64,000 bases of DNA, from contig NC_060254.1 in the NCBI RefSeq assembly GCF_921293095.1, positions 7,440,001 to 7,504,000 of the forward strand, written 5' to 3'. Positions within the stretch are counted from its first letter, which is position 1. Each line of letters opens with the position of its first letter. This document shows, in pieces, positions 58,701-64,000 of this stretch. The notes beneath the pieces are model-generated. The model ran no database searches. It saw nothing but the letters and a program-made list of their open reading frames with translations, and was not told where the DNA came from. Position numbers and translations under genes: made by a program. This stretch comes from Ischnura elegans. Its lineage: Eukaryota > Arthropoda > Insecta > Odonata > Coenagrionidae.

Positions 58701-61291
58701 GGAACATTGTTCAAAGCAGGATTTTTAATAAGGTCGAGGGTCCTCATTTTATTACTTGGTGTGCCCAGAAGATGGAGTGCTGCATCACCTCCGAAACATC
58801 CACCAGATTTGTGAATATGTAAAGAGGGCTTTACGCGCTTTCACCCAAAAGGCTAAAATAGGGCAGTGATCACAAGATAAGATTAAATATGACATGCAAA
58901 ATCAGCACATACAACAAAATAACATGAAATTGGAAAATATATGAAGAAAAATTGTGCAGAACTACAAGAATGTCAGCAAATGAAATAAAATTGCAACACT
59001 CTGAGTAAACAAACACAATTTGGCATTCCAAGACATTTCAAATGACACTAAACAAGCAAATAGCTATTTGATTGGAAACACTCAAGTCAAACAAAACATT
59101 CTGGGATAAAAATTCAAACAGTAGAGCATAGTTTTAACACAAATCCTTACGAATGAAGAAAGGAGACTTGGATGTCAAGGATTTCATGATAAAAAAATTC
59201 ATGGAAGCCATGAATACTTCCCAACTTTTCATTTACAGAGTTTAGGATAGTACGCATCACCAGAGAGTTTAGACACTAACCATTTCAATGCTTCCTTCAC
59301 TTCAACAACACCAGACTTTGAATGCCGGTAAAGGAATTCCAATAAGTAACAACCTCGAACATTATTTTTCTTTACCTATAAGAAAATAAGAGTAGCAGAA
59401 GTAATTCAATAATACATTAATTAAGGAAGTTGGCACACAACTCCTTGAGTGAAGTTGTCCATGGAAAGTCACATTTATTACATGCAAATACATGCCTTTT
59501 ATATCATCTACAATTAGTACATATTATTACCTAATCTCTTCAAAATCATAAATATAATAAGAAAAGTGATCTAAATAATTGGTATTTTATGTTTCAATGA
59601 TATTTTTTTAGTATGATAATGGAGTTAATTCCGTATTTATATATTTAAAATATATTCATATAATCATTGAATTCACTAATTTTTCATGCCAAAATATAAC
59701 TGGCCCACATTGTTTTTCAACTTTCATGGAATATTCTTTAATATCTCCTCTATATTGATTTATGCCAACCTATATGTCCACATTATTCCAATATGTATAT
59801 GATTTCAGTCTCCTCTACAGTGGGCCTGTGAGAAGGACAGGGCAGTTTGGAACCGGTATAATAATGAATGCCAAAATGAGAAAAGGTCTGTTAAACTTTG
59901 AACCCATCGATTTAGAAATATTTCCCTAATATAAGCCCATTCTCCAGTGGTAGACAAATATGAACTTAAGAAAGACCAATTCTATGACGGATTAGAGAGA
60001 CTCCTGTTAAGGACACAAAATCATGATATGATTATAATAGCTGGGGACATAAATGCACAACAACAATACCATTTAAAATGATTGTTGCTATTGGGGTATG
60101 CTTCATCCTGGATAATGCAATAACTTTATGTCTCCAAAAATGTTTGAGAATGTTTTAAGCAAAAGGGAAAGTGGATAAATGGAAATAAATAGGAATTAAG
60201 TCTAAGAAGTTTAACCTTTTCCTGCTTTATCAGGACTTCTTACCCCATTTACTTGGGTTGGCAGCTTTTACTCATGGGCTATATTTATATATTATTTCGT
60301 ACTGCTTTCTAATTTGTAACTTCAGGAAGTGAAATTTTTGTGTAAAGTCTGTTGGGCCCTAAGGGTTCATGACAATAAACGCTTATTATTATAATTATAT
60401 TTTAGTTTGCAACCTTCGGTACTGAATGGGTTTCACACTAAATACTGGCCACCAGCATGAAAATAGGTGATAAAGGCTCTATTTTGAAGTTGTCCAATCT
60501 ACATGTCAATTTTAAATCCTCACTTACTGCACAAAATCCATACTTAACTGGTACCTCAAATATACTTATAGCAGAAGATACCCTCCTGTAGTGCAAAAAC
60601 TTATTAAAATTAAGGTAAAAAATAATCAACAAATACACACCTCCTTTACGATGGAATTCAAAGTTTGCAACACACAGGAATGTTTTTCCACTCTGCTTAA
60701 AATATGAGTGAGTGACAGGCATGGATCACTCAGGATTTCCAATTCGAGATCAATCAATTCTTGATTGTAGGGCTCAGTAACTTCCATAAGTGCATCACAA
60801 AAAGCTTGCATATACATTCCAGGACATTGCTGGCCAGATCCGTTTGGGTTGCACTCATCCCCTAAAATTTTAATTCATTAATTCATTGAGTTGCCCAATT
60901 AGATATGTCTATTCGCAATATGAAACACCCGACAGCACTCTACGAAAGAAGAAATATATTTCTAACTTAATATTAACGATCATAGGCATGCTCTCACTTA
61001 CTCAGAGTGGCGTAGTACAAGTTGTTCTGACTTTCAACGAAGCTTTTAAGGGCTTTATACTCCGAAGCAACACACAATATTCTATTCAACAGCGTCTTGT
61101 CAGAGTCGAGGATGTAAGTCACTGAGTCGGCAACCTTAAATAAATAGGTACCGATACATAACTTCCAACATTATGTGAAAAACACTCTGATGCATACGCC
61201 ACAATAAACTACAAACCTGTATTCGGTTGTCATATTCAACGAATAAACTTCCAGGAAAGCCCGACAAGGCTAATAATACTTCGTGCAACAT
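43462..61291 (-). CDS. TUBGCP4: Gamma-tubulin complex component 4, complete, 12 exons, 673 aa
   Basis: Subunit of the gamma-tubulin ring complex, which nucleates microtubules at centrosomes and spindles; GCP4 binds gamma-tubulin through its C-terminal GRIP2 half. Exons (high to low): 61291-61217, 61134-61002, 60861-60641, 59375-59281, 57822-57639, 57546-57399, 57315-57161, 55430-55274, 52710-52585, 52053-51876, 48655-48430, 43785-43462. The 2022 nt stay in one frame through all 11 junctions. Diagnostic strings: MLHEVLLALSGFPGS at the N terminus, LPSYIPLSLVGKILYVG, KDYFLLGRGELF (357-368), LFTPAVLHNYN, NLQYYLQVDVLES (512-524) and LSQLLLRLDYN (647-657). Human GCP4 is 667 aa, with the same order of motifs as I recall it. 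Everything needed for a working gene is present. Confidence 0.93.
43933..44263. mobile_element. piggyBac-like MITE
   Basis: 331 bp bounded by TTAA on both sides (43929-43932 and 44264-44267), the piggyBac target signature. Inverted ends are CACGTTGCGTACCGA and CACGTTGCATACGGA (13 of 15 match). No transposase. It lies in the last TUBGCP4 intron, about 150 bases upstream of the exon 12 acceptor. Confidence 0.8.
44268..48429. other. TUBGCP4 intron 11, remainder
   Basis: AT-rich intron sequence. I see no exon, RNA gene or bounded repeat in it. Confidence 0.5.
48430..48655 (-). CDS. TUBGCP4: TUBGCP4 exon 11
   Basis: Residues 491-566. Acceptor TATTTTTCAG, donor GTGAGTACT. Encodes VVWQLRNCLMFIINNLQYYL and QVDVLESQ. 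The open frame runs past the donor to a stop, but phase and homology end the exon at 48430. Confidence 0.94.
48905..49393 (+). mobile_element. CR1/L2/jockey-like non-LTR 3' fragment in TUBGCP4 intron 10
   Basis: Plus strand, antisense to the host gene. In shifting frames it reads PHLEYAVSVWDWVQKDLI, LNKIQRKAVQFVKTLYGRT, then FKSDTENIILEPHYISRSDR. The shared 3' tail (GAACGGATAGATATGGGAAT, TAAAGGACTTTAATAAACGC, TTTTAGGCG) follows and ends in TAGATGTAGATGTG. It is 5'-truncated and decayed. Confidence 0.8.
49394..51875. other. TUBGCP4 intron 10, remainder; no exon seen
   Basis: Apart from the tail-like block at 50100-50360 I recognise nothing. Frames at 49723-50094 and 50586-50993 lack homology and splice support. 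Confidence 0.4.
50100..50360 (+). repeat. Retroelement tail-like repeat in TUBGCP4 intron 10 (unplaced)
   Basis: Contains CCTATATATGGCGGAAATTT, then GACGCTGACTGCAATGTCAG, then CGAAACTGTTGTCGCC and CGGTGAAAACCCGAAGAGAA. This combination looks like the 3' region of insect retroelements, possibly Penelope-like. There is no coding region or clear end to settle it. Confidence 0.3.
51876..52053 (-). CDS. TUBGCP4: TUBGCP4 exon 10
   Basis: Residues 432-490 plus two bases. Acceptor TATCTAG, donor GTAAGT. Encodes GWSRLSLTYHPSWPIAILFT then PAVLHNYN, matching the start of the C-terminal gamma-tubulin-binding half. Confidence 0.9.
52585..52710 (-). CDS. TUBGCP4: TUBGCP4 exon 9
   Basis: Residues 390-431 plus one base. 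Acceptor TTTCCCTTTCAG, donor GTAAGT. Encodes the less conserved linker between the two GRIP halves. A transposon-like repeat begins about 40 bases upstream of this acceptor. Confidence 0.87.
52752..53798. mobile_element. TIR element with GATTCC subterminal repeats (hAT-like)
   Basis: The left end TAGGGATGAATCGATTCC and the right end GGAATCGACTCATCCCCA are inverted repeats. Both subterminal regions are dense in GAATCGGAATCGAGAATC variants in both orientations, a layout known from hAT elements. Flanks CAATAATC and CAGTAAAC agree at 6 of 8 positions and could be an eroded target duplication. The interior has no transposase I recognise. It lies in TUBGCP4 intron 8. Confidence 0.6.
53799..55273. 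other. TUBGCP4 intron 8, remainder
   Basis: AT-rich. A pyrimidine-rich block at 53890-54420 contains short frames without support. No repeat ends found. Confidence 0.4.
55274..55430 (-). CDS. TUBGCP4: TUBGCP4 exon 8
   Basis: Residues 338-389 plus one base. Acceptor CTGTTGCAG, donor GTGAGT. Encodes HLWSLAMKEG and the family signature KDYFLLGRGELFNEFI. Confidence 0.94.
55735..56235 (+). pseudogene. Non-LTR retrotransposon ORF 3' remnant, split by a MITE
   Basis: Left part 55750-55787 reads ENLVGHIIRHDG. The right part, from 56051, reads DGLMKTIVEGQMEGKKGKG, then in shifted frame VIKDVKEKKYVAVKRLVDE and REEWRAASNQSQDC followed by a stop. This is the C terminus typical of RTE-like reverse transcriptase ORFs. 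The hAT-like MITE at 55788-56050 sits exactly between the two halves, in TUBGCP4 intron 7. Confidence 0.75.
55788..56050. mobile_element. hAT-like MITE, family GGGCGTACCCAG, copy 2
   Basis: 263 bp, from CAAGAGCATTCCCAGG to CTGGGTATGCCCATG. The flanks CATGATGG (55780-55787) and CGTGATGG (56051-56058) form an 8-bp duplication with one mismatch. It shares with the copy at 36096-36411 the AGGGGG and CAAGC(T/C)G(T/C)GGTC strings near the left end and GGGGCAGCTGCCCC near the right end. Confidence 0.75.
56236..57160. other. TUBGCP4 intron 7, remainder
   Basis: AT-rich intron. No further feature recognised. Confidence 0.45.
57161..57315 (-). CDS. TUBGCP4: TUBGCP4 exon 7
   Basis: Residues 286-337. 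Acceptor TTTCACAG, donor GTGAGT. Ends in FSVLVLDGVVDEIKSCVTE, matching FSLVDFEQVVDRIRSTVAE. Confidence 0.92.
57399..57546 (-). CDS. TUBGCP4: TUBGCP4 exon 6
   Basis: Residues 237-285 plus one base. Contains LPSYIPLSLVGKILYVG, matching LPSYIPVRVAEKILFVG. Donor GTAATT. The acceptor is TTTCAGCAG, so the exon may begin at 57546 or 57543. Confidence 0.9.
57639..57822 (-). CDS. TUBGCP4: TUBGCP4 exon 5
   Basis: Residues 175-236. Acceptor ATTTCAG. Encodes CHAVFYQQLSSWLLYGQL, then an acidic Ser-rich linker. The donor is taken as GTATGG (57638-57633); an alternative GTTTGA 12 bases further would add four residues in frame. Confidence 0.87.
58003..58217 (+). mobile_element. CR1/L2/jockey-like 3' tail fragment in TUBGCP4 intron 4
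   Basis: Shares CCGCACTATATTTCCAGG, AGAGAGATGTTTTGCCGAAC, GGATAGATATGGGAATTCG and TAAAGGACTTCAATAAATGC with the copies at 3799-3982 and 49141-49393, and ends GTAGATGTC. This intact copy preserves TTTTGCCGAAC, the site into which the RTE element inserted in the other copy. Confidence 0.8.
58218..59280. other. TUBGCP4 intron 4, remainder
   Basis: No exon or bounded repeat recognised. Confidence 0.45.
59281..59375 (-). CDS. TUBGCP4: TUBGCP4 exon 4
   Basis: Residues 144-174 plus two bases. Acceptor TCTTATAG, donor GTTAGT. Encodes RGCYLLEFLYRHSKSG, matching GCQILETVYKHSCGG. Confidence 0.92.
59810..60085 (+). pseudogene. RTE-like endonuclease fragment in TUBGCP4 intron 3
   Basis: In the plus strand, across frame shifts, it reads GTGIIMNAKMRKGLLNFEPI, then SPVVDKYELKKDQFYDGLER and DMIIIAGDINAQQQY. 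These match the endonuclease blocks (APT...K..FY..L and GD.NA) of RTE-type elements. Neither end of the element is preserved. Confidence 0.7.
60641..60861 (-). CDS. TUBGCP4: TUBGCP4 exon 3
   Basis: Residues 70-143. Acceptor ATTTTAG, donor GTGTGT. Contains MYMQAFCDALMEVTEPYNQE and LIDLELEILSDPCLSLTHI, matching the LRAFCTGLDSVLQPYRQALLDLE region of the human protein. Confidence 0.92.
61002..61134 (-). CDS. TUBGCP4: TUBGCP4 exon 2
   Basis: Residues 26-69. Acceptor TTTAAG, donor GTAAGTGAG. Follows an 82-bp intron and leaves one base for the next codon. Confidence 0.87.
61217..61291 (-). CDS. TUBGCP4: TUBGCP4 exon 1 (coding)
   Basis: Residues 1-25, beginning MLHEVLLALSGFPGS, nearly the same as the vertebrate N terminus, which fixes the start. 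Donor GTTTGT, phase 0. Confidence 0.9.
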
Positions 61292-61754
61292 CTTACTTAG
61301 ATGTTACCCAACATCACAGATTCGGAAAATATAATACCTGCATTACAGATTAAGTTGATGACTCACAACTAACATTTTTACACGCTGACCTTAAATGACA
61401 ACTGATTTAAGGCAAAAATCGACAATAATATTGCCAATATGAAAACGTCAATACATTTCTCCGCCTTTTGTATCGTATTTACGATGCGAAAACAAAAAAA
61501 TCGATGTTCTTATGTTTCTTGATAGGTCCCACCGGGAAACTCAAAACTTAAAATGTTACTTTTCGCTAAAAATGGAAGTTATATTGATTTTCCAGCAAAA
61601 TAAGTAATTGATAAATGGAATAAAATATTATTTCAATCTTTATTACTACGAAATTTGTAGAAAATATGTATTTTATGGTATCATATTTACAGCACAGAAA
61701 ATTTACCTTTGTTTACAAATTACAAATTTGATGATATTTGATCAGTGGAATCGG
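61292..61754. other. 5' flank of TUBGCP4
   Basis: Upstream sequence of the TUBGCP4 start codon. It must include its 5' UTR and promoter unless a leader intron exists. It is AT-rich, with no TATA box or CpG island that I can point to. Confidence 0.35.
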
Positions 61755-61985
61755 ACACCAAGAGCGGGCCCAAATAGGGTGCACTCTTGAGGACCGGGAA
61801 CCATGTCAGAGACTTTTACGCCTGCGCCATCCCGAGAGGGAAAGGACTCGGGAAGGAAAAAAGGAGGCATCGCCGCGATGAGAGCCCGACGACAACTCCA
61901 AGGAAGGGGTAGGTGTGGAAGGGAAGGATAGGAAATACCCGCGCCGCTATGGGAACGATGGGGCCCACTACTAGCGAAACCATGA
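61755..61985. repeat. SINE-like dispersed repeat, copy 2
   Basis: GC-rich block related to the reverse complement of 30054-30369. Shared strings include GGAGGC(A/G)(T/C)CGCCGC, GAGCCCGACG and CTAGCGAAACCA. The ends are not defined. Confidence 0.6.
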
Positions 61986-63412
61986 CTTACTGTATCTACA
62001 GAAAAGAAAAAAATGCCTACTAGGAAGGAAATTTCAACGATTTCTCGTAGATTGACATTTGATCAGTCTGTGGCCGAAATAATCTGATTTTTCCTTTCAT
62101 TATACCTTGAAACACCAATTTCGAAATTTTGCCATTCTATGATGTGGCCGTGCAAAAATCCTGTTTTTTTTTAACCTCTCACTTCCCTTGAGTCACCACC
62201 TAGAAAGAGTCTTTCTAGGTGGCTATGCTCACACTCGCTAGCCCACCTCCTTGGCTCTCAGAGCGGGAGGCCAGCTGATAACTGCAGACCGCGCCGACTG
62301 CAATTTCAACTATTGCGACTACTAAATCAAATAAATGTTTGCATCGTATTTCCGCAAATCATAAGATCAAAACGCATTTGAACCGTGTTTCTGCGATAAA
62401 AATTAACGACTTCGTGAACTTCGCTAAAAATATGGCTCTCGACCGCAGGAAAATGGCAACAACGATTTAGAATGGGTGAGTTAGCGGGCTATTGAGTGAG
62501 TTTCGAGAATTATTTGGCCGTCTTGGACTGTTCATTTCTATTTTGACCATGAAAAGGGAGAAATATTGTTGACATATTTGTCCAACCTGAAAGTCAAGAA
62601 AAAGGCATTCAGTACATTGCATCATTTTCTTTTCGATTTCTTTCATTCTTATAATCTATTCGCTGAAATTTTAGATGACTTTCGTTCAAAATTAGATTAA
62701 AATGATAAAAACTATATTCATGGCAAAAATTTGGACAGGATTTTTCAAAACAAAGGGATTATTGCTTGGAAAGGAAACTGTTTGGTTGTTCAACCGTTGC
62801 GAAGAAAAGAGACTCGTTTTTAGCAGCACTTACCGTCGGCGTCAAAATGATGCGCCGCTGTACTTTGCAAATTTATACCTGGACTTCAAGGCATGCAATA
62901 ATAATGAATAATGCGTCATTTTTAAAGGAAATTTTATTCTCAATTCTGATTTATTTTTTGCTGTATGAAAAATTCAAAAATCAAGACACGCGTGCGCAAT
63001 AAATGACTCCGCGCACTATAAAATTAGCCGTTTTGTCAAGTTCACGAACTTTGTAACTAAGTTTAGGGAAACCTATCACGTCTACAACATTCATCTGCCA
63101 CAATAAGTTGCAAACATTGATGTATATTAATAAAATGGCTTTTTCGTATTCTAGGACGAATATTTTGTTGCAAAATAACTAAAATGTTTAAATAATACCT
63201 AGTCTACCCCGAAAGAAAAATAAAATTTATAGAAACACTTCTTAATTTATATGCTATTTTTCTATGATCCGAAAATACAACATTTTTATGTGGTATAGTT
63301 TACATATGGGCATTTAAAAAAATCCGCCAGAGCGAAAGAATGCTGCGTTGCCACGTCTTGCGCGCGAAACATTGCTTCCTGGCAAGGTGCGTATAATAGG
63401 CACCCTGGTGCC
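61986..63412. other. Intergenic, no gene recognised
   Basis: AT-rich. An inverted pair AGAAAGACTCTTTCT-like palindrome lies near 62200 (CACCTAGAAAGAGTCTTTCT then AGGTGG). Frames at 62702-63002 are chance frames. Confidence 0.4.
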
Positions 63413-64000
63413 AATAGGGTAGTTTCCTTCATCAAAGAAAACGAAAGGCATTGATTGCGATTCGTTACCCACCATTAGCGTATTCAAAATATACAAATTA
63501 TTTTGTTTTAGAAATAACGGGTTAGACGAATGGCAATGGTCCATTTTTATCCTCATTTGAAAAGGCCCAGATTGGCGCCCAAGCGATGCCACTCCACGTG
63601 ACGTCACAGGGACCTAGTTTCTATAGGAGAAGATAGGAGTTATACATCGTCTGAGGTTACCATTGCATGCATGAGGCGCAGAGCTCAGGGAAACATGTCT
63701 TTACAATCACTTATTAAAACTGGCTAAGGTCGGAAAGTTTTCCTCGTTTGATAAGTTATTAATAATCCTTATTTAAGCCAAGCGCTACCAGCCAGCAGGG
63801 TACTAGGCTACCCGCTAGCAGCCTGCGTCGTATCAGCGCTAAGCCTCGCCTCAAGGTCACCTCGCAGGGCGGCTACGGGAACCAGAAATACGTCACGGGG
63901 AGAGACTTCCCGACATTCATACTTAAGCGTCGCGTTTTCGCGCGCTTGAAATTTTTCAGTTTTTATTTAATCGCGAAAAATAAATATCGTCATTTAAAAA
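63413..64000. repeat. 588-bp dispersed repeat, copy B (reaches window edge)
   Basis: Partner of 12238-12825, same orientation. It may continue past the right edge. On the minus strand the open frame is longer here (97 codons, 63314-63607) because it runs into unrelated upstream DNA. The shared part is the same 65 or so residues, of which 24 in a row are identical between copies. Confidence 0.8.

Noticed and set aside
1..64000. CRISPR arrays, bacterial operons, prophage or integrated virus
   Set aside because: No regularly spaced repeats, ribosome-binding-site-led gene clusters or viral structural genes are visible; repeats are all eukaryotic mobile-element types.

Overview
This is eukaryotic nuclear DNA, almost certainly from an arthropod and probably an insect. 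Genes are split by introns with GT..AG borders. Non-coding DNA is AT-rich and crowded with old transposable elements: RTE-type and CR1/L2/jockey-like non-LTR retrotransposons, tRNA-derived SINEs, hAT and piggyBac MITEs, and a short LTR element. I cannot name the species. There is no bacterial or plasmid signature. Most long open frames in the window are chance frames or lie antisense to real exons.

Two host genes are supported, both on the minus strand. (1) At the left edge is the 5' part of an NSUN7-like gene (NOP2/Sun RNA methyltransferase family). Its likely first coding exon is at 9340-9536 in a CpG- and C-rich promoter-like zone, followed by exons at 1749-2167, 1549-1607 and 1-73. The gene runs off the left edge, so its methyltransferase domain is not in view. 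Its first intron (about 7 kb) holds a CR1-like element into which an RTE element has inserted with an 11-bp target duplication. It also holds a diverged copy of part of exon 1. (2) At 43462-61291 is a complete gene for gamma-tubulin complex component 4 (TUBGCP4/GCP4). I rebuilt it as 12 exons whose splice sites and phases all agree, giving 673 residues, close to the vertebrate protein. Its introns carry a piggyBac MITE, hAT-like elements and pieces of several retrotransposons.

Between the genes (about 9.7-43.4 kb) I find no convincing host exon. This stretch holds one copy of a 588-bp repeat (12.2 kb; the second copy is at the right edge), a tRNA-SINE (15.3 kb), a decayed hAT element with a perfect 8-bp target duplication (20.5-21.4 kb), and a 2.28-kb LTR element carrying only one gag-like SAP-domain ORF (21.5-23.8 kb). 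Further right are a CR1 remnant split by a SINE-like insertion with a 15-bp duplication (29.6-30.5 kb), several terminal-inverted-repeat elements (30.5, 31.4, 36.1 and 38.7-40.0 kb) and another tRNA-SINE (38.1 kb).

The most unusual items are the capsid-less gag-only LTR element, whose two LTRs differ only at one end; the exon-1-like copy inside the NSUN7-like intron; the layered insertions, three with clean target duplications; and the 588-bp repeat with a perfectly conserved core.
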